The notes beneath the pieces are model-generated. The model was not told where the DNA came from and made no database searches. It worked only from the letters and a program-made list of their open reading frames with translations. A stretch of 64,000 bases of DNA, from NCBI GenBank assembly GCA_017306865.1, contig JAFKHH010000024.1, positions 22,291-86,290 on the forward strand, read 5' to 3'. This DNA comes from Filimonas sp. Lineage in GTDB: Bacteria; Bacteroidota; Bacteroidia; Chitinophagales; Chitinophagaceae. Shown here in pieces: positions 1 through 8,039 of this stretch (positions within the stretch are counted from its first letter, which is position 1; the number at the start of each line of letters is the position of its first letter). The position numbers and the translations under genes were made by a program.

Positions 1-94
1 CATTGTTTATATAGTTTTTAAAAAATGTAAGGGATTGTTCTGTAACAACGGATTTACCTTTTGCCTTTTCTTTCGGTTTTTTTTCTTTTGACAT
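1..94 (-). CDS. N-terminal fragment of a gene running off the left edge, possibly M42-type metallopeptidase
   Basis: An ATG at 92-94 (minus strand) opens a frame without stops to the window edge, giving 31 residues. The first 14 are very rich in Lys and Glu, followed by a helix-like segment ending FFKNYINN. It begins 7 bp after the stop of the upstream UbiA-like gene on the same strand, so the two are probably co-transcribed. A Lys-rich tail followed by 'FF-K-Y-NN' reminds me of Bacteroidota M42 (glutamyl aminopeptidase/endoglucanase-type) peptidases, but the fragment is too short for a firm call. Confidence 0.5.
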   Translation of the reverse strand, partial: MSKEKKPKEKAKGKSVVTEQSLTFFKNYINN

Positions 95-101
95 AGTTCT
101 C

Positions 102-1007
102 TTATTTAATCAATACAACACCAAGGATGCCGCACAGGGCCTTCACGAGCATTAAGCCATCGATTATTGCAAGATAATACATTATGCTTTTACGATGACG
201 CAATGAATAACCCACAAACGTTAATAAAATGAATGGAATAACGTTGATGAATTTTTGCCATGGGAAGTGATTGTACCACAAAAAGAGCAGGAGCGATAGG
301 AAACCAAGAAAGGTGAGAGGGAAAATAATATAGAAAAGTGTACGGCGCAGTCCAATGCGGACCACAAATGTTTTAAGTTCCTTGTTGGAATCCGAAGCAT
401 AATCTTTTATATCAAACATGATGCATAAGACAGTAATATACATCCAGTTTTTAAGGAAAAACCATGCCTCCATCCAACCCATCAGGTGATTAGATTTTGT
501 CTCTATCAGCCTGCATATAACGGGATACACCGTTACACCGCCTGCCCATACAAAGCCAATAACAAAGGGCTTAAGCCAGCCAGTCTTGCGCAGGTTGAGC
601 CGGAATATGCGGAAAAAGGAAATATCATAATAAAATGCGGCTACAAAAGGGAAGATCAGTAACAGGAACCAATGCCATGCAGGAATGTGAAATATGTCTT
701 TTAAGTATTTGACTAACAGGTATATGGCTCCGATAGCTGTAATAATAGTTAAGATGACCTGGCTGGCATGAATAAACCGTTTATGTGTACTGTACCACAG
801 ATTTCGCCTGTTGTGCAGGTTCGTATATGTTTCGCTGATGTACGCCTTTGTATAATATACGACGGTGCCGCAGAAGAGGGTAAGATAGAAAGCCGGCTCA
901 TTTAGTCCAACGCCTATTTGCAGGTTACTTTCCATAGCAAGGGCTACCGCGCACAGCGCATAAAAGTAATTGCCAAACAGGATGAGATTAACCAGCTTAC
1001 GCCACAA
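102..1007 (-). CDS. UbiA-like prenyltransferase-family membrane protein
   Basis: 301 residues, almost entirely hydrophobic, with about eight or nine predicted membrane segments. The motif DIKDYASD at residues 199-206, followed by a Lys/Arg-rich loop, resembles the second Asp-rich motif of UbiA-type prenyltransferases, which transfer an isoprenoid chain to an aromatic or quinone precursor in the inner membrane. The first Asp-rich motif (NDxxDxxxD) is not recognisable; the equivalent loop around residues 58-72 reads ETYTNLHNRRNLWY. It may therefore be a divergent or non-catalytic member. It lies 21 bp downstream of a lipoprotein gene and 7 bp upstream of the edge gene on the same strand. Confidence 0.6.
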   Translation of the reverse strand: MWRKLVNLILFGNYFYALCAVALAMESNLQIGVGLNEPAFYLTLFCGTVVYYTKAYISETYTNLHNRRNLWYSTHKRFIHASQVILTIITAIGAIYLLVKYLKDIFHIPAWHWFLLLIFPFVAAFYYDISFFRIFRLNLRKTGWLKPFVIGFVWAGGVTVYPVICRLIETKSNHLMGWMEAWFFLKNWMYITVLCIMFDIKDYASDSNKELKTFVVRIGLRRTLFYIIFPLTFLGFLSLLLFLWYNHFPWQKFINVIPFILLTFVGYSLRHRKSIMYYLAIIDGLMLVKALCGILGVVLIK

Positions 1008-1028
1008 GTACTGAGAATTTAGTTTAAA

Positions 1029-1469
1029 TTATTTTAGAACTACGATCTGTGGGGTGGAAATAGTATCGCTTCTTTTACTGCCATTCCTGATAAAAAATCT
1101 GAAATAACCGGTATCATTTTGTGAACAGCTAGGTTGAGGTATCTGAACACCGCTGCCGCCGTAACTAAAGGTAAATGTCAATGTACCTTTTAAATATGGA
1201 CGTGCAGGAATATTCGGCAGCGACATAGAGTCAATGTAATTACTATTTGCACAATGCTTCGTCGTATAAATAGTCCAGATGGTATCTTTTGACATATCGC
1301 CATCTTTGTCAGCAAAATCCAGGTTTATTTCTAAGCCACCGCCTAGCCCGATAACCGTGCCGCTAATGCTTTTAAAAGCTAAATAAGGTCTGTCCGTAAA
1401 TACATCTTTCTTACAACCTACAGCAATTCCTGTCAGAATTAACGCCAGTATTGATAATTTTGCTTTCAT
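1029..1469 (-). CDS. hypothetical lipoprotein
   Basis: 146 residues. The N-terminus is a classical export signal (MKAKLSILALILTGIAVGC) with a lipobox-like end and Cys19 followed by KKD, the usual start of a Bacteroidota lipoprotein. The mature part is Gly/Ser/Thr-rich and beta-like ('DFADKDGDMSKDT', a possible Ca-binding-like acidic loop near residues 52-64). No family was recognised. It heads the minus-strand cluster with the UbiA-like gene. Its start codon is only 12 bp from the start of the divergent acyltransferase gene. Confidence 0.7.
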   Translation of the reverse strand: MKAKLSILALILTGIAVGCKKDVFTDRPYLAFKSISGTVIGLGGGLEINLDFADKDGDMSKDTIWTIYTTKHCANSNYIDSMSLPNIPARPYLKGTLTFTFSYGGSGVQIPQPSCSQNDTGYFRFFIRNGSKRSDTISTPQIVVLK

Positions 1470-1481
1470 TTTATACGTTTC

Positions 1482-2495
1482 ATGTCAAATTTAAATAAAT
1501 CAGTCAACTTGCAGACTGTTGATGCACAGTTTGTCAACAATATTTTTAAAGATACCCTTGATTTTGAAGCTGCTGCTTTAAGCCTCTTTCATTTTCAATA
1601 CAACAATAACGCGGTTTACAGGCAATGGTGCGAGTCTATTTCCGTACCTCCGGCCAGCGTAAATGCGATCTCAAAAATCCCTTTTTTACCTATTTCCTTC
1701 TTCAAAACGAAAAAAGTGGTGTCAGGCGTGTTCGAGCCTTCGTTAATTTTTGAAAGTAGCGGCACTACACAAACGGTCAATAGCCAGCACCTGGTAAAGG
1801 ATGGCGCTATTTATGAGCAGAGTTTTATTGCGGCTTTTGAGCGGGAATACGGCCCGGTCAAAGATTGGTGCATAATAGGCTTGTTGCCTTCTTATCTCGA
1901 AAGACAGCATTCCTCCCTTGTAGTAATGGTAGATAAATTTATCCGGCTTTCTACTCAGAAGGAAAGCGGGTTTTACCTCTACGAGCATGATAAGCTGGCG
2001 GAAGTGTTGCAGCAACTGGAAATGCGTGGCCAGAAAACATTGTTGATCGGTGTAACGTTTGGTCTGCTGGACTTTGCAGAAAAACATGCATTGCATCTGA
2101 AGCACACAATAGTAATGGAGACAGGCGGCATGAAGGGCAGGCGCCAGGAGATGACGCGTGCAGAAGTACATGCTTTGCTGAAAGCGGGTTTTGGCGTTAC
2201 ACAAGTACATTCTGAATACGGCATGACAGAGTTGTTAAGCCAGGCCTATTCCAAAGGCGAAGGGCGTTTTCATTGTCCGCCGTGGTTGCGCATGCTTGTG
2301 CGTGATGAGGAAGACCCATTGGCTGTTAGTGAAACAGGAAGAGGTATTCTCAATATAATTGACCTGGCAAATGTATATAGCTGCTCCTTTATAGCTACGG
2401 ATGATGTAGGCGTTATATCCGATGACCGCAGCTTTGAAGTATGGGGGCGTGTAGACAATAGCGACCTGAGAGGTTGTAGTTTACTCGTGGTGTAG
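1482..2495 (+). CDS. LuxE/PaaK-family acyl-protein synthetase (acyltransferase)
   Basis: 337 residues, the usual size for LuxE-type acyl-protein synthetases, which belong to the adenylate-forming superfamily and activate or transfer acyl groups using ATP. Visible motifs: an adenylate-forming P-loop ESSGTTQ near residues 90-96, the A5-like segment EYGMTELLSQ near 246-255, and a late ATDDVG. No membrane segment or signal peptide, so cytoplasmic. The substrate cannot be read from the sequence. It is monocistronic here and diverges from the lipoprotein gene with only 12 bp between start codons, so its promoter must lie inside that gene or the start is later. Confidence 0.75.
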   Translation: MSNLNKSVNLQTVDAQFVNNIFKDTLDFEAAALSLFHFQYNNNAVYRQWCESISVPPASVNAISKIPFLPISFFKTKKVVSGVFEPSLIFESSGTTQTVNSQHLVKDGAIYEQSFIAAFEREYGPVKDWCIIGLLPSYLERQHSSLVVMVDKFIRLSTQKESGFYLYEHDKLAEVLQQLEMRGQKTLLIGVTFGLLDFAEKHALHLKHTIVMETGGMKGRRQEMTRAEVHALLKAGFGVTQVHSEYGMTELLSQAYSKGEGRFHCPPWLRMLVRDEEDPLAVSETGRGILNIIDLANVYSCSFIATDDVGVISDDRSFEVWGRVDNSDLRGCSLLVV

Positions 2496-2866
2496 AGGGA
2501 TTGCTTTATTGTTGCAGGGCTTAATTGTTAGTCGCCTCGCGGAGATCAAAGCAAAGTTTTTCACCACATAGGTACAATAGGTACATAGGCACATAGGAAG
2601 GATGGGGCTCTTTATTAATAGCATTAATTGATTTATTCAAGAGAACATAGACCACATAGGAGAGCCGCTCTGCGACTCTTTGAAACTCTTCTGTGTTTCC
2701 GTGCCTCTGTGGCAATTTTTTGCGTACTCTACGTTCTTAGTGAAACTTAGTGTCTTGGCGCCTTGGTGGTTCTTCTTTGTGCCTTTGCGTGAAATTTCTT
2801 TGTAAAACAATGAAACAATGAAACAATGAAACAATGAAACAATGAAACAATGAAACAATTCATTTA
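2496..2866. repeat. intergenic stretch of dispersed 'word' repeats
   Basis: No plausible gene. The part from about 2556 to 2681 is built of short phrases such as 'cataggtaca', 'ggcacatagg', 'agaccacatagg' and 'gccgctctgcgactc', which recur at 32251-32372 and 63881-64000. The part from about 2690 to 2790 ('gcgccttggtggttcttc') matches, in reverse complement, words in the 14.66-14.94 kb repeats. An 8-bp tandem repeat closes the stretch (separate entry). Confidence 0.75.
2805..2860. repeat. 8-bp tandem repeat, seven copies of aaacaatg
   Basis: Six perfect tandem copies of aaacaatg run from 2805 to 2852, followed by one copy with the last base changed (2853-2860). The array ends 6 bp before the stop codon of the convergent methyltransferase gene. 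Perfect short arrays like this are prone to slippage and may vary in length between strains. Confidence 0.95.
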
Positions 2867-3619
2867 TCAAACCTTCCCCACATACATCTTCGTCTCATAA
2901 TTAATCTGGATCACATTATTTTCTTTGTATTGACTAAAAAGATCCTCCAGGTCTGCAATCATCTCTGCTGATCCTTTTTCGCCTTCGGCCGGCATGTAAG
3001 AGGAGGAGAGTAGGCGGCCTTTCAATCCTTCATAATCAAATACCTGCCTGTTCTCAAAAGAAGTGAGTTCAAACGGCTGCGGTGCAAAGAAAGCTTCTAT
3101 TGCCGGTGTATCTATATTACGATGGTCCACTTTTACATAGTCTATACCATGTTGCATAATGAGTTCATCATACGCTTTTTCAAACGGAGAGTCTGTCAGC
3201 CGCTCGTTCCATAACAGTACTACGATGCCTTTTGATTTCAGTATTTTTTTGAAAGCCGCTTTTGCTTTATCCCGGTCAAACCAGTGAAAAGCCTGCCCTG
3301 CAATAATAGCATCTATGCTTTTTGATTTCAGGTTTGGTTCCTCAGCAGTGCCATCTACCGGGTGAAAACCTGTGAAATGTGTTAGAAGCGTAATAGATTT
3401 ATCGCGCATTTCTTTATTAGGCTCTACACCATATACTTCATAACCGGCGTTTAAAAAAAGAGTAGATGATATACCCGTACCTGAGCCAATGTCTGCAATG
3501 ACTTTGTCGGAAGATAATTTGTATTGATCCCGCAGATAAGCAATGATCTCTATAGGATAATCCGGCCTGTATTTGACATAATTCTCTACACGGTTGCTAA
3601 ATCTTTGTGTGCTGTCCAT
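2867..3619 (-). CDS. class I SAM-dependent methyltransferase
   Basis: 250 residues with a Rossmann-type methyltransferase fold. Motif I is VIADIGSGTGIS near residues 39-50; motif II is VYGVEPN near 61-67; the later segment IDAIIAGQAFHWFD is typical of the ubiquinone/menaquinone-type methyltransferase group with a 'QAFHW' motif. It uses S-adenosylmethionine; the acceptor is unknown. Cytoplasmic. It starts 16 bp after the stop of an HxlR regulator on the same strand, so the pair is probably an operon in which the regulator responds to a compound handled by the enzyme. Confidence 0.8.
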   Translation of the reverse strand: MDSTQRFSNRVENYVKYRPDYPIEIIAYLRDQYKLSSDKVIADIGSGTGISSTLFLNAGYEVYGVEPNKEMRDKSITLLTHFTGFHPVDGTAEEPNLKSKSIDAIIAGQAFHWFDRDKAKAAFKKILKSKGIVVLLWNERLTDSPFEKAYDELIMQHGIDYVKVDHRNIDTPAIEAFFAPQPFELTSFENRQVFDYEGLKGRLLSSSYMPAEGEKGSAEMIADLEDLFSQYKENNVIQINYETKMYVGKV

Positions 3620-3635
3620 AGTGACTATATTATCA

Positions 3636-4067
3636 TTAATCCTGCACTTCCAGCAAGGATTGTGGCACCAGGCTTTCCTTATGCTCCATTCTCCATTGCA
3701 TCATAGACAGGATTATTTTGTCCAGTGTTTTTCCATACGGTGTTATTTCATACTCTACCGTAATAGGTTTGGTGTCGCAAACTGTCCTCGATACCAGGTT
3801 TTGGCTCTCGAGCTCATGTAATTCCTTTGAAAGCATTTTGGCAGCTATACCTTTCACGTCCCGCAATAATTCCATAAAGCGTTTTTTCCCACTGAATATA
3901 AGTGTGCCTACAATCAGTATTTTCCATTTGCCGCTCAACGTGTCCATTGTCTCTTTGACAGCAAGCATAATCGTTTCTGGATTTGTAGTTTCTACCGCAC
4001 AATAGTATGCTTCCATTGCCGGTACCATCATAGCAGATTCCATGCCCATTTTTTTTGCAGTGAACAA
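3636..4067 (-). CDS. HxlR-family winged-helix transcriptional regulator
   Basis: 143 residues. The HxlR winged-helix domain is clear from about residue 28 to 120: a conserved Cys (YYCAV), then a helix followed by LSGKWKILIVGTL, RFMELLRDVKGIAAKMLSKEL, and the wing ending VEYEITPYGKTL. HxlR proteins bind promoter DNA as dimers, often sensing electrophiles or oxidants through the N-terminal Cys. A start at internal Met9 (about 4043) is also possible because the first 20 residues are rich in Met and atypical. First gene of the pair with the methyltransferase. Confidence 0.85.
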   Translation of the reverse strand: MFTAKKMGMESAMMVPAMEAYYCAVETTNPETIMLAVKETMDTLSGKWKILIVGTLIFSGKKRFMELLRDVKGIAAKMLSKELHELESQNLVSRTVCDTKPITVEYEITPYGKTLDKIILSMMQWRMEHKESLVPQSLLEVQD

Positions 4068-4248
4068 TAGTTTCCCGCGGAAACGGTTGTAGTTAAGGTG
4101 AAGTAAAAATAATTGATCATATTTATATTTAGCGATCTAATATTAGAAGCGGCTTACGCAAAACGAAAACAGATTTATTTACAAAGTTGTGTAACAAAAT
4201 GTTGCGTTTAAACGTAATAATTCTAACAATGTATTAAAACGCCCAAAT

Positions 4249-5544
4249 TTGAAATACTTAACTACCGCTTTTCTTTGCTCCATTTTTTCGGTTACGGCAT
4301 ACAGCCAGGCATTTGTTACTTCAGACATAGATAATTTCTGGAACGCTTACGACCACATCAAGTCAACAAATGATTCCGCTCAGCAATACGGGTATATTCA
4401 AAAACTATATATAGATAAAGGAACGCCAGGGTTGAAGGCCATTATGCAAGCCCGGCGTTACAGTCCGCAGTCTTATATAAATGCGATAAAAGCATATCCT
4501 GCTTTTTGGGCTGCTGTAAGAAGAAATACGGCACATGCCGGTAATGCAGCGGAAGACATAGCCGCAGGTGTAGCCCGGTTAAAAAAGTTGTATCCGCAAC
4601 TGAGACCAGCTACTGTTTATTTTACGATCGGGGCATTGCGTACCAATGGTACTATACGCGATAGTATGGTACTGATAGGTAGTGAGCTGGCAATGGCTGA
4701 TCCAGCAACACCTGTATTCGAATTCCCGTCAACTATGTCGCACCTGAAGCCATACTTCGCAACAGATCCTGCAAAACATCTCGCGTTTTTAAATGTGCAT
4801 GAATATGTACATACGCAGCAGAAAACAAGCATTGGAGATAACCTGCTTGTACAATGTGTACTGGAAGGCGCTGCAGAGTTCCTGGCTGTAAAGGCCATGG
4901 ATCAGGCATCGCCAACACCCGCCATTGCTTATGGCAAAGCGAATGATGCGAAAGTAAAAGCACGTTTTTTGAAAGAAATATACTCCCCATATTTTTATAA
5001 CTGGTTATGGAATAGCCCTGATAATGCTTTTAAGATCCGCGACCTCGGCTATTATATTGGTTATGCTATTTGCGAAGCATATTATAATAAAGCGCAGGAT
5101 AAACAACAGGCAATAGCGGAGATGATCACACTGGATTATAATAATGCAAATGCACTGAATGCGTTTGTAGACAAGTCTGGCTATTTTGGAAAAACAACAG
5201 CCCAGCTTATGGCTGCGTATGAAGCCGGCAGGCCGGTAGTGTCAGGAATAAAGCAGTTTACTAACGGAGATACACAGGTGAGTCCGCAGGTGACACAAGT
5301 AACACTTGTATTTTCTCAGCCAATGGATCCGCAATACAGGAATTTTGATTTTGGTCCATTGGGGAAAGATGCATTGCTAAGCGTGAAAAAATTTAATGGC
5401 TTTTCTGATGACAAACTTTCAGCTACGTTTGAAGTGGCAATGGAGCCAGGTAAACATTATCAACTCCTGATTGGCGAGGGCTTCCGTTCTGTAGACGGAG
5501 TACCATTGAAGCCTTACCTGGTAGAAATAACGACGGCTAAGTAA
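4249..5544 (+). CDS. secreted HEYVH zinc-peptidase-like protein
   Basis: 431 residues starting at TTG; a nearby ATG at 4229 is out of frame, and the TTG start gives a clean signal peptide (MKYLTTAFLCSIFSVTAYSQ). The motif HEYVH near residue 184 fits the HExxH zinc site, and EGAAEFLA about 20 residues later could supply the third ligand, as in DUF2268-like/gluzincin-type peptidases. The C-terminal 100 residues (VSGIKQFTNGDTQVSPQV onward) look like a Big_5-type Ig-like domain. It is probably a periplasmic or outer-membrane peptidase or peptidase-like protein. Substrate unknown. Convergent with the next gene, 11 bp apart. Confidence 0.65.
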   Translation: MKYLTTAFLCSIFSVTAYSQAFVTSDIDNFWNAYDHIKSTNDSAQQYGYIQKLYIDKGTPGLKAIMQARRYSPQSYINAIKAYPAFWAAVRRNTAHAGNAAEDIAAGVARLKKLYPQLRPATVYFTIGALRTNGTIRDSMVLIGSELAMADPATPVFEFPSTMSHLKPYFATDPAKHLAFLNVHEYVHTQQKTSIGDNLLVQCVLEGAAEFLAVKAMDQASPTPAIAYGKANDAKVKARFLKEIYSPYFYNWLWNSPDNAFKIRDLGYYIGYAICEAYYNKAQDKQQAIAEMITLDYNNANALNAFVDKSGYFGKTTAQLMAAYEAGRPVVSGIKQFTNGDTQVSPQVTQVTLVFSQPMDPQYRNFDFGPLGKDALLSVKKFNGFSDDKLSATFEVAMEPGKHYQLLIGEGFRSVDGVPLKPYLVEITTAK

Positions 5545-5555
5545 TAGATATGCTG

Positions 5556-6089
5556 TTAGGCAACTCTTACAAAATCGTTTTCAGTAGCAGTAATGCATAT
5601 GATGAGCCCGCAGTTACGATATGCTTTTGCAACATTATAAAAAGCAACGGTGGTTTGCAGCATAAGAAGTAAACAAATGCCAGCGCTGGTATTGTCGCAG
5701 AAGAAAGCAGCTTCCGCATCGTTCTTATAAAAGCCGGAGAATCCTCTTGCTCGACCTATGTCCACCCAGCTTCGGGATGCGGTTATCCAATAATTGTTGT
5801 CATGTGCATAGCTCTTGCATATATACATGGTACTTTCCCAACCATTGTCCATATCGTAATATAAACATAGTGCAACGCTGTTTTCTGTCTTCGCCCGTGA
5901 AATACAGGTAGACATTTTGTTATTTATCCGGTTCTCATAGCTTTTAAGATTTACAGACATTATTTTGTCTATAAGCTCTTTACTGACACCCAATTTTATC
6001 GCGATCTCTGTAGCATAATCCCTGGCATAGGCAATCTTATCTTCTTCAATCAACTTTTTGCAGTGCTCCCAATGTTCATAATGCATCAT
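5556..6089 (-). CDS. hypothetical cytoplasmic protein
   Basis: 177 residues, no signal peptide, and a hydrophobic stretch near residue 140 (AGICLLLMLQTTVAFYNVA) that may be a buried helix. It is fairly rich in Cys and Trp (EHWEHCKK, STCISRAK, YICKSYAH, FFCDNTS). The N-terminal half is helical. No family was recognised. It stands alone between two exported-protein genes, and the 160 bp beyond its start contain no clear promoter match. Confidence 0.6.
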   Translation of the reverse strand: MMHYEHWEHCKKLIEEDKIAYARDYATEIAIKLGVSKELIDKIMSVNLKSYENRINNKMSTCISRAKTENSVALCLYYDMDNGWESTMYICKSYAHDNNYWITASRSWVDIGRARGFSGFYKNDAEAAFFCDNTSAGICLLLMLQTTVAFYNVAKAYRNCGLIICITATENDFVRVA

Positions 6090-6250
6090 AGTATAGCTAT
6101 TTAAAATGGAATGGTCAATGCCTGTTTTCTATAACACGAACAATAATAACGTACGTTGTAGAATGATTATTGAACAATTGTTAAAAATGTCACGTAGTCG
6201 CTTTTTTAGAAAATCGGTTAATATATTTAACGGGATAAACCTAACATACA

Positions 6251-7447
6251 ATGACCCTAAAAAAAATGGCGTTACTCTCGCTGCTATTGGTTACGAATAT
6301 TGCCTTTGCCCAAATGAAGTTGTCCGATTATTATAAATTTTCGGCAGACACCTATAACGCAATACAAAAAGATTCTAATCTCTGGCGTGGTGGTATAACA
6401 TCCTCTGATCTTTCGTTCATTGGTCTATACAAAGAGGCATTGGTGGAATATGATAAACCCCGCCAGGACAAAAAGACTATTTCAAGCGCAGATAGCTTAC
6501 TTTTCGTGAAAAAATACCATCCGGTTGATGCTAAGGCTTTTATCCTACAAAAAGCCAAAGAAAATCAAATTGTCATTTTCAACGAGGCGCATTACAATCC
6601 CCGGAATAGGGTATTTGTAACCTCCCTTTTAGCTGATTTGAAAAAGGCCGGGTATAAGTACTTTGCTGCGGAAACTTTTTCAGAAGAGCGTGTATTTAGA
6701 AATGCAGAACATCCAGGCATACTTACAGGGTATTATTCAGTGGAGCCGCAGTTTGGTAACCTGGTGCGGGCAGCCACAAAGCTGGATTATATATTATACC
6801 CTTATGAAGATACTTCACGTGTATATAACGCAAAACAAAGGGAGATAGGCGAGGCTACTAATTTAGCTACGCTTTTAAAGAAAGACCCGGGCGCTAAGAT
6901 CATTGTCTATTGTGGATTCAATCATATATATGAAGATGCTGTTGTTAACTGGGGTAAAGCAATGGCAGGGCATTTAAAAGAATTTACCGGCATCGATCCA
7001 TACACCATAGACCAGGTTGATCTTAGCGAGAAATCTGAAACAGCATTAGAAGCCCCGGAATATCGTATTATTCAGTCTGCATTTCATCCGGCTGCATATA
7101 CAATCATGGTAGATGAAAGTGGTAAGCCGTTTACGAATCATAGAGTAGATGCGCTGTTATATACACCGCCAACAGTGTATCAATACAACCGGCCCGGTTG
7201 GATATTTGAAAATGATAAGAAGCCCTATTTTCTTGATGCAACTAAAATAGAAATATCATTTCCTATTATCGTAAAAGCATATCCGGCTACAGATGATATA
7301 CAAACAAAAGTGCCTGTTGATATTATAGAAATTAAAAGTAAGGCAGATGTAGCAAACACCGCGCTTGCTTTAGCGAAGCAAGGGTTATTCATTATTACAA
7401 TTACCAACAAGGAAAATAAAACACAGCAGTTCACTATCGGCAAATAG
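6251..7447 (+). CDS. secreted ChaN/Tiki/erythromycin-esterase-like protein
   Basis: 398 residues with a signal peptide (MTLKKMALLSLLLVTNIAFAQ). The segment IVIFNEAHYNPRNRVF (about residues 106-121) followed by LADLKKAGYKYFAAET is the Glu/His motif pattern of the haem-binding ChaN / EreA-like / Tiki fold, in which a buried Glu and His lie at the active site; a second His occurs in YCGFNHIYED. Such proteins include metal-dependent hydrolases and haem-binding lipoproteins. Substrate and partners cannot be inferred here. The start chosen gives the signal peptide. It has no operon partner. Confidence 0.6.
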   Translation: MTLKKMALLSLLLVTNIAFAQMKLSDYYKFSADTYNAIQKDSNLWRGGITSSDLSFIGLYKEALVEYDKPRQDKKTISSADSLLFVKKYHPVDAKAFILQKAKENQIVIFNEAHYNPRNRVFVTSLLADLKKAGYKYFAAETFSEERVFRNAEHPGILTGYYSVEPQFGNLVRAATKLDYILYPYEDTSRVYNAKQREIGEATNLATLLKKDPGAKIIVYCGFNHIYEDAVVNWGKAMAGHLKEFTGIDPYTIDQVDLSEKSETALEAPEYRIIQSAFHPAAYTIMVDESGKPFTNHRVDALLYTPPTVYQYNRPGWIFENDKKPYFLDATKIEISFPIIVKAYPATDDIQTKVPVDIIEIKSKADVANTALALAKQGLFIITITNKENKTQQFTIGK

Positions 7448-8039
7448 TTGGTGCGGTTTAATGTCTTCATATAATGTAAAGTACAACTGTAGAGACAGTA
7501 GTGTGGACTAACCTAATCCATAAGAAATAAATAAAATAACCTCAGATATTCGGGGGCAAACATAAATGTGTTTACCAGGCTTCTTTGATAATTGTGCTCT
7601 TTCTGCGTATTCAAAATCATACGGAACAATAAAGAGTAAGTAAGCCTTTACGTTGTGGCTAACTCAAGATAATACGACCGACTTTTTTATGCATGGTTTG
7701 AGATGATTTCATTTACTCTTTCTTTGTACAATTCGAACATTTTTATGAAAACAAGTTACTTGCTCACTACAATTAGATTATTCCACGGTTTAATATCCTT
7801 TCTACACCTCGCTCAACATTTATGTTGAATAAAGTAGGTTGATTAGTGCAATTATAATTGATTACTAGATGATAAGAGCGGTTGGTTGCAGTAAAAGAGG
7901 TCTGTAAATTCATTTAAGCCAGCACAGAGTGCCATTTCTTTTTGAAATTGGTTTTATTCCATACAGAACTGCTAATTTATGTATAGTGATTAATACAATT
8001 TTGTGCTTTATTCTATCGAAAAACCACTGAAAATATCCC
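7448..8039. other. 592-bp AT-rich intergenic region, no gene
   Basis: No credible coding frame; the longest signal-like frame (ATG at 7745) codes for only 27 residues. A possible -7 element (caattttg, 7996-8003, one mismatch to TAnnTTTG) lies about 36 bp before the large repeat-protein gene. A small palindrome tcaacat-tt-atgttga is near 7812-7827. None of the dispersed repeats of the other long gaps is present. Confidence 0.5.

Noticed and set aside
2637..2870. Frame reading through the 8-bp tandem array (FHCFIVSLF repeats)
   Set aside because: It is an artefact of the repeat; no start context or homology-like pattern.
6106..6336. Frame of 76 codons overlapping the start of the ChaN/Tiki-like gene
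   Set aside because: Low-complexity, starts in an AT-rich leader and runs out of frame into a gene with a clear signal peptide.
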